64,000 nucleotides of DNA. Origin: Uloborus plumipes. Taxonomy: Eukaryota; Arthropoda; Arachnida; Araneae; Uloboridae. The notes under the pieces are model-generated. The model made no database searches. It had not been told where the DNA came from and saw nothing but the letters and a program-made list of their open reading frames with translations. Positions 22,409 through 33,316 of the stretch are shown here, one piece after another. Position numbers and translations under genes: made by a program. Positions within the stretch are counted from its first letter, which is position 1. Every line of letters begins with the position of its first letter. The stretch is from contig JAXGGA010000028.1 in NCBI GenBank assembly GCA_038373865.1, forward strand, positions 186,001 to 250,000. Reading direction: 5' to 3'.

Positions 22409-22782
22409 ACGTATAAGCGGGGATAATAAAAACTGAAAAAATGAAGAACGGAGAATTACGAAACGAAAAAATGCCTAACGGAAAAATGACGAACGCTCTG
22501 TCGTCATTTTTCCGTAAAATCACGGAAATATAATTAACGAAACGGAAACACTCCGGCAACTCAGCTGCCGTATATTTTTTCGTTATTTTCAGGAAATTTT
22601 TTTAACAGTGTATGTATCACAATTCTTTTGAATAGGCGTTTGAACCTTACAATCAATCCTTGTTATGTAGTTGAAATTACGTCAGAGTAAAAAACAGTTT
22701 TCAGTACAGTTGTACATTTCAGTGCTCTTTTAGTGTTTTGGGAACTCTAAAACTAGTGTACGTATACCATTGAACTCAAAAG

Positions 22783-23041
22783 ACAATTGAAGGGACAAGT
22801 GGATAAAGGTGATATGTGATAATTTTTTAAATTTCTAGAAAAAGCTTTAAAAAAACTGTTGTGTTATTTTTTTTTTGATGGATTTTTCTCAACGGGTAAA
22901 ACGGGGTCATATTCCTAGTTACAAACCATTTCTGTGACTAAGGGGACATGATACTGATGAACTTATCCCCTTCATTAATGGTAAAAAGTAATTTTAAAAA
23001 ACTGTCACATATTACCTTTATCCACTTGCCCCTTCAATTGC
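22783..23041. mobile_element. Short MITE with 36-bp inverted ends
   Basis: CAATTGAAGGGACAAGTGGA... (22783-22818) is mirrored by ...TCCACTTGCCCCTTCAATTG (23006-23041) with few mismatches. The 259-bp interior is A/T-rich with no coding capacity. Target duplication is not obvious, though A-rich sequence flanks the left end. Confidence 0.7.
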
Positions 23042-24635
23042 AATGCCTACTCAGAGAGCCTTCAGAGTATCTAGTAAAATAAATACAAAATTCTGCCTTA
23101 GAATGAAAATATTTCATTTCTAGGCCGAATTCTTCGCAATACTTCCGTAACAACGTACTCTAGAGCTAAGTTACCTTCAAACCCCCACCAAACATCACGT
23201 AAAATACAATACCTTGGCTGTTGTCGTTATTGGCTTAACTCAAACAGATTAAATTTAACATCAGGGGCTAAATTTTTTTATTTGTTTGAGTGTTTTATAT
23301 AAAAAATTCTTTTTTAAAGGTTGGAGAATAACAGGAATGCTGATTCATACTCTCTCTCTCAACTGAAATAACATAAAACAGCTTATTCAACCCTTTTCGT
23401 TTTTCTGCCAGACAATCTCTTTACAACAACTTTCACTTCCATACTAGCTCAGTGACGTTACGAGAATCCTTTTTCTAGTAACGTCTTTTCTTTTTTTTTT
23501 TTTGCAAGCAGAAGACAGATAGAGTTTTAATCTTTTGTTTTCAATAAACAAAGAACGGCAAATGACTGGTATTGTTGAGTTCAAATTTCTTCTTATATTT
23601 ATTGAAAAGTTTAATTTATTTTTATTTGAATTCTGCTCGCATAAAAATCGTCAAAAATTGCGAACCATTTATAAATTTCACGATTTGATGAAACAACGAA
23701 AACCATTTTCTAACGAAGCTGATTAATGAGCTGTGCAATTAAAGTCATTCCATAATGTTAGGACAAAACCTTTATAGAACACTAAATCTTCCGGAAGTAC
23801 ACATACGGTTCGCGTGTTTTCTTTCTCAAACGTATCAAAAAAAAAAAAAAAAAAATCCAATTAAATTTGTAAGCCAGTCTCACTTGCATTATCTTAAGAA
23901 ACATTCCTTAATTAGGTTTACAACTTCGTGGGCTGAATCGAAATCTTTTTAAGAATGCAAAGTAAAACTTCTACCGGATAATGAAAAGTAAGAGATGGCA
24001 CACATAAAAACAATAAAACATTCAACAACTCTTTTCACTCTCACTTTTTTAAAATGCAAAAAGGGCTTTTGTGTATCTAAGATGATACACTGAAAAGGAT
24101 CTAAAATGAGGAGCTTAGTTTTTTTCTTATATACTTGCTAATTAAATGCGTATGTTGTTTTAAGCATTAAATTCACCACTGATCGTTTTACTTTCTCTGA
24201 CGCATTGGAAAGGCGGATAGAACTATTTTTCTAAAAAAAAAAAACTATAAGGTAGTCAAGTAACTTCAGCTATTTCGATTAATTTTATTTTAGACTGAAT
24301 GAAAGTAAATTCTTTTGTACAAAAGCAATTGAAAAACATTTAAGTTTTAGCGGAATTTCAATGATAAAGGTTGGGGAAAGGGTAAAAATTTATAATTTTT
24401 AACTAGTTGATCTCATGGATATTAAATAAATGCTATGAAATTTTAAAGAATACCTTTAATGAAAGTTACGAATCATTCACACGTATTTATACCAGATAAT
24501 TATGTCATTATTTATTAATTGAACTATTTAAAATTTAAATACGAGTTAATAACATTATTAAATAACGTTGAAACGATTACAAAATTTAGAAAAAACTGAT
24601 GCAACTAATTCTACGGATGACACTTTTAATCCATT
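23042..24635. other. Intronic stretch without gene
   Basis: A+T-rich intron sequence. It has a T run near 23490 and an A run near 23838-23855. No coding, RNA or repeat structure was recognised. Confidence 0.6.
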
Positions 24636-24850
24636 TGGTATAATTCAACTTCGCAGAGATGGCCTATGACTCCTCCTTTTTTCAGGATTGTCCATTTTTA
24701 GGAAGGGGTGGTACGCAGATGAAAATTGAGGAATGGGATTCACAATTGATGGGGGAATTTGAATGGGTAGAAATTCTACCTATTTTAAGAAATGGACTCG
24801 TTTTCTCATTTGATTGACACCGGCCATCTCGTCACGGTTGAATTATACCA
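24636..24850. mobile_element. Short palindromic-ended repeat (215 bp)
   Basis: TGGTATAATTCAAC at the left is mirrored by GTTGAATTATACCA at the right, and CAGAGATGGCC / GGCCATCTCG extends the match with gaps. No coding capacity. It lies immediately upstream of the 24860-27395 element. Confidence 0.5.
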
Positions 24851-24859
24851 TACCCTCAT

Positions 24860-27395
24860 GGGTCATTCCACGTCAAATCGCCTAAGGATATGTGCCGTCA
24901 TGTCTCGGATTTTGTTCAATATTTTTTTACAGATAGATACCTATGAGATAAACTCAAATTAATTTTTTTAGATTTTTTGAATAAAAATTTAGGGTTGTAG
25001 AATTTTTTGAAATTTGGATTTTTTTAGAATTTTTGCTTTTTTATTTTTGGTACGCATTTTGAAAAAGCTCTATAACTTCCTCATTTTTCATTCAATTAAG
25101 CCAGTTCACGTATCATTTTAAAGCTAATTATTTTCTCCTTCAATATTAGTGACAAAAATGAGATTGTGAAAAATATAATTTTGCCAATGGTCGTCTGAAG
25201 TCAGATTTTGTGTTTTTTCAGTTGGTATGTTCAATAGGTCATATCTCCGGAGTACCAACTAAGAACTGCACAATTTTTTTTTCAGTAATGACAACATCAT
25301 ATACTTTTTATGTATAAAAAATTAGGAGGGTGTTTTTTGTTGTTTTGGAATAAAAAAATCAAGTGTGTTTTTTCAGTTGGTATGATCAATAGGTCATATC
25401 TCCGGACTACCAACTAAGAACTGCACGATATTTTTTTTTTCAGTGATGACAACATCATACCCTTTTTATGTATAAAAAATTAGGAGGGTGCTTTTTGTAG
25501 TTTTGGAATAATAAAAAAAATCAAACGTGTTTTTTCAGTTGCTATGATCAATAGGTCATATCTCCGGATTACCAGTTAACAACTGCGCCATTTTTTTTCT
25601 ATAATGAAAACATCATAATGTTTTTATGATCAAGATATTAGAAGGGTGTCTTTTGTTGTTCTGAAATTAAAAAAAAATAATTTTTGAAACAAATTTCTTT
25701 AAAAAATTTTCGATAAGTTTAAAAACTCCGTAAAATTAAAAAAAAAACTATGCTATCACAAGGAAGACCACGACATGGCAGCTGAATGGCATTTCTTTGC
25801 CACGAGTCATGGCAAGAATGCATGCGATGTAGTTGGGTGCACAATAAAACGGCTTGCGATAAGAGCAAGTCTTCAAAGAACTGTCGAAGGACAGATTTTA
25901 AATGCACATGATCTATTTCAATTTGCCTCTCAAAACATAAAGGGGATACAGATGTTTTTCGTTACAGCAGTGGAAGTGGTTGCAAATGAAGATTTTTTAA
26001 AGCAAAGATATGAAAGAGCCTTAAGAATAGTAGGCAGCAGAGAAAATTACTTCTTCAAGCCATTAGACACGAAGAGTATGTTAGTGAAGAAGGTTTCTGT
26101 GTTTGAAAAACCTTTTGTTGCCACTGTCGGAACATCGTAGAAATAAAGATTGTTATTCATGAAATTTTTATGCTTTCATTTAAAAACAAATTATAAAATG
26201 TTACGTAGATTTCAAAATAATGGAAACCAAATATAAAATTTTTCCAACCACCAAGAGCTCACGAGTCTTTTTTTTTTTGTCAAACTATGAATGAAAGTAT
26301 ATGTAAAGACATTTCAGTTTACTTTATCGTAATTTCTATCGGTTGATGGAGTGGCTAGCAAATAATTACTGAAGAGTAAAATAATTATGCAGTGACTTTT
26401 CACTACCAAAGCATGCAAGCAATAGAACAATATAAAACTACCATCAAGTATTTGAATGTAATATATAGGATACATTTTCATCTGCTTGTGACGTTTGATT
26501 CTGAGTGAATCTCAAATTTAAGTTTCAAAAGTTGATTTTAAAGTTTTTTGAAAAAAAAAAAAAAAAACATCTTATATTTTTATTTCAAAATAACAAACAA
26601 TCTTCCTTCTAATTTCTTGATCATAAAAACATCATGATGTTTTTATTATGGAAAAAAATGGCGCAGTTGTTAGCTGGTAATCCGGAGATATGACTTATTG
26701 ATCACACCAACTGAAAAAACACGTTCGATTTTTTTATTCCAAAACTGCAAAAAGAACCCTCCTAATTTTTTTATACATAAAAAGGGTATGACGCTGTCAT
26801 AACAGAAAAAAAGGGTCGTGCAGTTCTTAGTTGGTAGTCCGGAGATATGACGTATTGATCATACCAACTGAAAAAACACGTTTGATTTTTTTATTCCAAA
26901 ACAACAAAAAAGACCCTCTTAATTTTTTATACATAAAAAGTATATGATGTTGTCAACACTGAAAAAAAAAAATTGTGCAGTTCTTAGTTGGTACTCCGGG
27001 GATATGACCTATTGAAGATACCAATTGAAAAAACACAAAATCTGACTTCAGACGACCATTGGCAAAATTCTATTTTTCACAATCTCATTTTTGTCACTAA
27101 TATTAAAGGAGAAAATAATTAGCTTTAAAATGATACGTGAACTGGCTTAATTGAATGAAAAATGAGGAAGTTATAGAGCTTTTTCAAAATGCATACCAAA
27201 AATAAAAAAGTAAAAATTCTAAAAAAATCCAAATTTCAAAAAATTCTAAAGCCCTAAATTTTTATTCAAAAAATCTAAAAAAATTAATTTGAGTTTATCT
27301 CATAGGTATCTATCCGTAAAAAAAATATTGAACAAAATCCGAGACATGACGGCACGGCCGACTATTAAAATTAGGCAATTTGACGTGGAATGAGC
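24860..27395. mobile_element. 2.5-kb element with about 0.8-kb inverted repeats, unclassified
   Basis: The left arm (about 24860-25680) starts GGGTCATTCCACGTCAAAT. The right arm (about 26565-27395) ends with the inverted counterpart ATTTGACGTGGAATGAGC-like sequence. CTCAT occurs directly outside both ends (24855-24859, 27396-27400) and is a candidate 5-bp target duplication. Each arm contains three tandem blocks of about 155 bp marked by AATAGGTCATATCTCCGG followed by ACCAACTAAGAACTGC. Between the arms is a short coding remnant on the plus strand. Superfamily could not be assigned from the ends. Confidence 0.75.
25751..26140 (+). pseudogene. C-terminal fragment of an uncharacterised TE-type protein
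   Basis: An open frame between the long inverted repeats reads CYHKEDHDMAAEWHFFATSH, then GKNACDVVGCTIKRLAIRAS, then LQRTVEGQILNAHDLFQFAS and onward to a stop at 26140. The E-W-x-FF-ATSHGK-x-x-CD-x-x-G-x-x-KR pattern is one I have seen at the C-terminus of many uncharacterised arthropod and cnidarian proteins. The family consensus has GG where this copy has GC, and everything upstream of the motif is missing. It is probably a 5'-deleted remnant of the gene once carried by this element. Function unknown. Confidence 0.55.
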
Positions 27396-28082
27396 CTCAT
27401 TTAACCAATACCATCGCTATTATATAAAAGTACGCACAGATAAATTTCGTTTCAATGTCTTATTCCTCTTATATATTAGTTTGAACCCCCCCCCCACCCG
27501 CCCCCAAGAATATGTGTTCTTTCTTTAATACAGTTCGCGGTTTGAGCAAAGCAAAACAGTATATTCATACTTGATCTAAGAAATAAATAACTTAATAAGC
27601 ATAATCTAACGATCCAACAGCGTCCTCTGAAAATAAAAATGAAAAAAAAAAATAGTTAATTTTTCAACAAACCCAGTTTTCAAGGAATCGAAAGACTGTT
27701 ACAGTTTCATATTGCCTCCTAAACGTTTAAGAAAATTTTAATAATGAAGTCTGGTTCCTGCAGAAATATTCATCTGTCCATCATTTTTTTTTTGAAAGAT
27801 GGGGATAGAGATCATTTAGTTAACTTATAGACAGGTCTACCATTCTGCAAATAATACAAATTCATCAGTAATTTTTGGGCAAGGAATATTAAGAAAAACT
27901 TAGATGTTTAAAACCAAATTTCTTAACAAGTGGATGATATTATATATAGGATTTACTCACATCATATTGCAAGGTAAGCTACAAAATGAAGGCCTCAACA
28001 ATGCAGGTAAAATATTCATGCAGCATTGTTGATGTTTTTTCAAAGTTTGTACAGTTATGACTTTACGCAATGAAAGTAAAGT

Positions 28083-28232
28083 TGAAGCGAGACGCCATGG
28101 TCGTCAACAATTCCCTTAAAGTTGCGTCCATAACGTCTGTCTTATCTTCGCTCACTTGAAAGAGAACGAATGGGGCATCTTCTGTATCAGTGGGACACTT
28201 CCACCAGTTTCTGTTAGTCCGAATTTAGCACT
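28083..28232 (-). pseudogene. Possible ionotropic-receptor-like fragment
   Basis: Within a locally G+C-richer patch the minus strand is open for about 50 codons: TNRNWWKCPTDTEDAPFVLF, then QVSEDKTDVMDATLRELLTT, then MASRFNFTF before a stop. APFVxF ... LRELLxxMASRFNFTF resembles the start of the ligand-binding part of arthropod ionotropic receptors (PPF...G...LLxxLAxxLNFTY). A CTAACAG acceptor-like site precedes the frame. No other part of a receptor was found nearby, and the match is short, so this is tentative. Confidence 0.22.
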
Positions 28233-28978
28233 CGGAGAGTACTGCCTGTTCTTTGAACTTGTTTTAGGGTTTTGAGGACGCACGTACAGAATTCACTTCG
28301 GTAACGACAAGGTTGAAGGTAAGGTGCAGCGCTTCGTCAACGCTTCGGGAGATAAAGAAATGCCATGATGGAAATAAAATCGATAGCTGCAGTAATAAGT
28401 AGAAAACTAGGTATATAGGTTCACACTATGTATTTTTGCTGTGAAAGCTATATGAAGACAATTAATAACGAAGGAGAGCAGGACATTTTTTTTTTTTGTG
28501 GAAGAGTAAACATATTTTGAAGGTTTTTATTTGGCTATATGATCTAATTGGCACGTCCTTCGCGGATATTAAATAGTAGTAACCAACTCTTCCGAAAAGA
28601 AACAGTACAAAACAAATTAAGTAACTTTTGCAATCTGTATCCAAAGTATGAGGTAGAGCGAGACAAACTTTTATGTTCCCTTTTTTTCTTTCTTTTTTTT
28701 TGAAAACTTCAAATGATAATCAAAACGTTTGTATTCAAGAACATTATGTACTTCCGTTGTATTACAAATAAACATTTTTTTTCTAGCACTATGATTCCGA
28801 ATTTATTAAACTTGATACTTTTCGTCTCTCTGTCCCCCGGTCTCTCTTACAAACTAAGAACATTTTCAGTTATCATTTTTAACGCGACAAGGAAGTTTGA
28901 TGATGCACCCAGTTTTTTATTCAAGGATTAAATCAGACAAGAAGAAAAATAAGAAATGAGCACAGTTGTTTTACTCAC

Positions 28979-29125
28979 TGGTGCTTATGGTCCGTATTTT
29001 TCTTTTCTTGTTGTAACATTTTTGACAGCTTTAATACTTCTTCGTTCAAAAATCTGTTATGGTTCTGCAAAATTCTGCTTTTTTCCTGGAGACTGCTACC
29101 GCTACCTTTGTGCACTGGAGACTTC
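28979..29125 (-). CDS. TBC1D2B: TBC1D2-like exon D: conserved coiled-coil exon
   Basis: A 147-nt exon entered through TTTCCTGAAACAG and left through CACCA|GTGAGT. It supplies G to complete a Trp codon from exon C, runs 48 codons and leaves CA, which exon E completes to CAA (Gln). The core LQNHNRFLNEEVLKLSKM resembles the conserved NKFLN-type coiled-coil block of TBC1D2B. It has no ATG-initiated reading frame of its own, so a simple ORF search on this strand misses it. Phase fit on both sides plus the family match make it convincing. Confidence 0.85.
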
Positions 29126-29827
29126 CTGTTTCAGGAAATATAAAATGACATCATGAATATTGATATAGTGTTTTTATTCTAATCTGTCAGAAAATTTATC
29201 CCTTGCAATCATAATAGGTAAAAAAAAATCTTAACTTTTCCAACTTACTTCAGGAAGATAAGGAATTTAAGAATGGAATATAAAATATTCAAGCGTGCCT
29301 TTTAAAAAGAACATTACACTGAGAAATGTTTTAGTTTTTTAACGTAGTGTTATATCAACCATTGTCCAACAAAATGTTTTTCTAGCTTACTACACATTTT
29401 GTTTCCAGTCAACAAAAAGTTACTTCTGTAGATCAAGTACATGATAAGACAAGATTTTTTTGTTTCTTATGAAATGAGAAAGTTCTTATACAGTAAGTTG
29501 TCACCCGTAACAGTTTAGGCCCCGACGGGACTCAGAAGTCCCGCTTACGTTAATTTAGTATTATGAATCATAAATGGCTGGGATCATGCTGAAGCTTTTA
29601 AGTACCATTCCTTGTACTTTGCTAGGAGGCCCACAGATGGTCCCTGCGATCGGAAACAGTCTTCGTAGCAGCCCTAAGGCGTAGGGGGCCTTAGACCCTA
29701 CTAATTTTCAAAGTTTGTATACTCAGCATATAAGCTATTTTATGTATTTTCAACTAAAAAAAACAACAAAAAAATATGTAGAAATTAATTTATAAATTAA
29801 ATTGGGACATGAAGAGTTAATCCACAT

Positions 29828-30192
29828 CTAAGGCAAAATTACATGCAATATACGGCCAGCCCAGTTATTTTTACCCAGAGACTCCAGTTTCGTTCTTATT
29901 ATAGACTCATCAGTCTGGAATAGACAATAATCGAGATGAAGGCAGATTTCATTTTAATGAAGCTGAAAGTACCCTAAACGGGTAGCTAAAGTAAATTTAG
30001 CACACCAGCGAGAGACCACATAAATGGTACGGTTAAACTAGTAAACTGTAGACAAAGCTTGGGTGTTAAGCAATAAGCTACAGCCCCTAAGCCAGGGCTA
30101 AGGCAGAAATACATGCAATATACCGACTGCTCGGTTATGTCATCCAAACACAGCAGTTTCGTCCCAATTATAAACTCATCAGTCTCCGGCAG
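29828..30192. repeat. Dispersed repeat, two diverged direct copies
   Basis: CTAAGGCAAAATTACATGCA...ACTCATCAGTCTGG (29828-29918) recurs as CTAAGGCAGAAATACATGCA...ACTCATCAGTCTCC (30098-30188), roughly three-quarters identical. The intervening piece TGAAGCTGAAAGTACCCTAA resembles 51725-51760. It looks like a SINE or retroelement 3' fragment, but no promoter boxes were seen. Confidence 0.6.
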
Positions 30193-30597
30193 TCACAAAG
30201 TAAGCCCAGTATATTAATTAACAATTATAAACTTAATGCATGTATTAATTAGTATCTTTACTAATTAAAATATGTCAGTAAATGCTTTTTATTGAATGCA
30301 TTCATTAATTGACTCGTTTAGTATGAAATCAGCTCAATCTGTTTGAAAATTTTACAGGAGGGACGACATATATTGACGGATTAGGCGTTTTTTTTTATTT
30401 TAAAACAAACACGATGATTAACAGCGCTTTACGGCTTGATCTCGCTGAATGTGTTCCAAATAGCTTTGGAGTGGGATATTATCTGCCAAATTGTATCAAG
30501 TTTTGCAAAAAAAAAAAGAAATTTTGTCAACTTAAATCCAAATTACGTTTTTTGTCAATCATAAATTCAATAGGTGTAAGTGTAAACGTGTGTTTAT

Positions 30598-30798
30598 GTG
30601 TGTGTGTGGGGGGGGGGGGACATGGACGCCACCACCAGAAGGAGCGGAGGGAGAAGTCCAGAGGCGGACCTGCTCCAAGAGCAGGTGGATAGACAGAGCG
30701 GCTCCGAGTCCAATTTGAAAAAGCGACTGCAAAGGCAACTACGGTCAAATGAAATGAAAAAGCAATTAATAATTGCTCAAACAAAAACATTTTTTTAA
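30598..30798 (+). other. G+C-rich segment with a 66-codon open frame, origin unknown
   Basis: Directly after a (GT)n-G11 tract there are about 120 bases of markedly G+C-rich sequence. The frame reads MDATTRRSGGRSPEADLLQE, then QVDRQSGSESNLKKRLQRQL and RSNEMKKQ before fading into A+T-rich DNA. It is Arg/Gln/Glu-rich with a coiled-coil look. The opposite strand is open too. It may be a fragment of a repeat-borne gene rather than a host exon. Confidence 0.25.
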
Positions 30799-30884
30799 AA
30801 TTCATAGATTGAGCTGGTATGGATACTAAACTACTGAATTGATGCATGCACTTATGTTGACATTGCTAGTCAGGGTGAACTCAC

Positions 30885-31022
30885 CAGATGGCGTCGCCAT
30901 CGGGATCTTCTGCCGATCTGAGCCGCTCTTCCAATTCATTAACAAGAAGGATTTTTTCTTCAATAATGCTCTTGTACGCAGATTCCCGATTAAGAGCCTT
31001 CGCTAAGTCACATTTTGTGCAC
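30885..31022 (-). CDS. TBC1D2B: TBC1D2-like exon C: coiled coil
   Basis: A 138-nt exon entered through TTTTCTTAG and left through CTG|GTGAGT. It completes the Met codon from exon B and continues CTKCDLAKALNRESAYKSII, then a strongly heptad-like stretch ending ELEERLRSAEDPDGDAI. The exon ends with TG of a split codon. The next exon must begin with G, C or T to avoid a stop, and exon D does (G, giving Trp). Confidence 0.85.
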
Positions 31023-31376
31023 CTAAGAAAATAAGAAAGGCTACTAACAACTTGATAATAAGTTCCATCAACAAAGACTTAGAAAGTGTTGAGAGTTTGA
31101 AAATGATCCACACGTTAAATCTCATCGAAACCATAAGAGTTATTAATTACATGCATTTAAAAACGTATTAAAAGTTATGCAAATTAACGATATTTTTGAG
31201 CGCTAATTAATACATGCAGCATATATACTTTTTTAGGTCAGGAAACTAAAAAAGAGCTTATGTATCTATCGCTCACAGGTGAAAACAGTTGCACTTCTTA
31301 AAAATGTAAAAAAAAATCTTTTTAATTATTTTAAATCTAAATCTAATGCATTTTCTTGTCACAAAGCGCACACTCA

Positions 31377-31640
31377 CTCACTCCGGGATCTCCGTACCTA
31401 CAACTACACGTTGTTTAACCAGTTAGATTGGAACCTAAAGAGAACTCTGTTTTTCTATCCCTGGTCCAGCATCCCCAGAGGTATTGATTTGGTATTTAAA
31501 CTTGTAGGGCTTTGACCATGAACATATTTAATGTGACCCAGCCACCATTAGTGAACACGGTGGATCTTTAACCGATTAGGTTAGAACCCAAGACCCTCCG
31601 GTTACGAGTCCAATGCCTTACTGATCAGGCCACTACTGCT
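31377..31640 (-). mobile_element. tRNA-derived SINE, complete with target-site duplication
   Basis: On the minus strand the element begins AGCAGTAGTGGCCTGATCAG. It has an A-box-like TGGCCTGATCAGTAAGGC (31615-31632), an anticodon-loop-like CTCGTAA (anticodon CGT, Thr-like) and a B-box-like GGGTTCTAACC (31579-31589). Flanking direct repeats TCACAAAGCGCACACTCA (31359-31376) and TCACAAAATGCACACTAA (31641-31658) match at 15 of 18 positions, as expected for LINE-mediated insertion. The non-tRNA body is about 200 bp. Confidence 0.85.
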
Positions 31641-31658
31641 TCACAAAATGCACACTAA

Positions 31659-33053
31659 GTTCGTTCACATTGTTACTAGAGTGAATGGTGACACATCATA
31701 CAAATTTCCTAATTTGTAAGGACATTTTTCAATTTTTAACTGGACACTATTAAGTTATACTACAAAAACCAATCAGTAAACATAACATCATAAATATTTT
31801 GCTAGTGTTGTAGTATTTGAGATTATCTAAATCAGTTAAAAGTAGTGTTGAGTACAACGGAAAAAAGTGGGAACTTAATTTACTGTTTTTCTAATCGTTT
31901 TTGTTTGAGGTGGGTCACAATCCTTGCCGGTGAGCGATATGTTTTCTGTTCGAAAGTAAATTAGAAAATTCCGACAATGCTGCTGGTTGTGTTGTTTTGA
32001 AAAAAAAAAAACCTTGTCAGCAAAATAAGCATTCACTCATTTTCCATGAAATATAGTTTAATGTAGAAAAAACATTTTTATATCTGTACTAAATTGATTT
32101 TATAGTTGTTTATGCCACATAATTTGAAAATAATGAGATCATGGACTATTAGCAAGTCTTAGCTCAATTGTTTAACTAGTTAATAAAAACACACTTAGAA
32201 TGGCTACAAAGAAATAAAAACTATCACTATTTCATATATTTCATTAAAAATTATTGCCTTTAGCGTATACTTAGTTGGTACATCAGTAGTTTCAAACTAT
32301 ACAAAAGCTTTTAGTTAAGAAAGGAAATTAATAAGTTTTGCCAATTCTGGAACTTAGTTAGAAACAAAAATTTACATGGAGAACACAATTAATACTTTTA
32401 AAAATAGAATGAAAGTCAAAAATTGAAACTTATTATCTGTATGTTTTCGCTACTTTTAAATATAAATTCTAGAGTAATTCTTTTATTGCTCATTGTTGCG
32501 TCATTGCTGATATAACTAACAGAAACTGAGTAACTGTACAGAATCAACATTGATTTCACCTCTTATGAATCCCAGAAACAATGTTCCTCGTCTGACATAA
32601 ATAGACACACCTAAAAGCAAAAGAGTGTAAGTGTCAAAATTAAAAATTTGGAAATAACTTCTACAAATAATAGTAGAAACTAATACGCATTTTGGGGCAA
32701 ATGAGGATACCAGTAGCCTTCACAGGTACTGAAATACAGTATGACTTTAAAAAAAAAAATAGCGTACGTACGGTTTAAACTTTGCACGTGTTAGCTTCAA
32801 AATTTTAAAATGTCCACTTACATCCCTTTGCTTTCTTACTGCGTCAATTCAGAAAAACAGGAGTCAACAGAAACACAATTGTATACAATTTTGGAGTCCC
32901 GACTATCAACTCAATTATACTGCATAATTTTAAATAAAGCTTATCTGACTAGTATAAATTTTGTATTTTCATTATTAACTGCTCATACATTTGATACTTA
33001 TTAAAAATAGTTTTACAGTTTGTATGAAATATAACACAGGCAAAATACATTAC
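31659..33053. other. Intronic stretch without gene
   Basis: A+T-rich intron between the SINE and exon B. No coding, RNA or repeat structure was recognised apart from short A runs near 32000 and 32750. Confidence 0.6.
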
Positions 33054-33149
33054 ATGAGCTCTGTCTCCAACTCTTGCAGTCTGGCTGAAGCTGAGCCATC
33101 ACTTGTTCCAACTGCAGAATCACTAGACACACTTGCTCCAGAAAGTGAA
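33054..33149 (-). CDS. TBC1D2B: TBC1D2-like exon B: start of coiled coil
   Basis: A 96-nt exon entered through TTATCTTACAG and left through CAT|GTAATG, a slightly weak donor. It takes one base to complete the serine codon split from exon A and ends with two bases of a Met codon. The 32 codons read as a Ser/Gly/Ala-rich linker (SLSGASVSSDSAVGTSDG) passing into ARLQELETEL, where the heptad pattern begins. It is followed in frame by exon C. Confidence 0.8.
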
Positions 33150-33316
33150 CTGTAAGATAAATGAAAGTAGTATTCACATATATTTATAAAGCAAAACCGA
33201 AAACACTTCTAACTCACATTGATGAACTTAGAAAGGGAGATAATCGTTAAGTTATGAGTGTTGTCAACTATTTAATGCTGATTGAGAACAAGAATAACAA
33301 GAATAACGCTAACTTA

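Larger units (their letters stand above)
18884..22610. mobile_element. 3.7-kb CACTG-ended element hosting a Tc1 insertion and a long hairpin
   Basis: The ends CACTGTTAAAAAAAACCCTG (18884) and CAGGAAATTTTTTTAACAGTG (ends 22610) are inverted copies flanked by TA. Subterminal sequence on both sides is rich in CGGAA/TTCCG and CGTTATTTTC-like motifs. It contains the nested Tc1-like element 19053-20270 and the hairpin 21871-22408. Without the Tc1 insertion it would be about 2.5 kb. No transposase of its own is recognisable, so it is probably non-autonomous. Confidence 0.6.
29126..30884. other. Intron between exons C and D
   Basis: It contains a G+C-rich patch at 29515-29700 (with CCCGACGGGACTCAGAAGTC), the paired dispersed repeat at 29828-30192, a GT/G microsatellite at about 30583-30619 and the G+C-rich segment 30620-30740. 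No exon was recognised in the remainder. Confidence 0.6.

Noticed and set aside
17912..31022. Direct splice from exon C (30885) to exon E (18044)
   Set aside because: The junction codon would be TGA; inserting exon D at 28979-29125 fixes both phases and matches the family.
31570..31640. Functional tRNA-Thr gene
   Set aside because: Box spacing is tRNA-like, but the stem pairing is poor, the body continues for 200 bp and target duplications flank it; it is a SINE.
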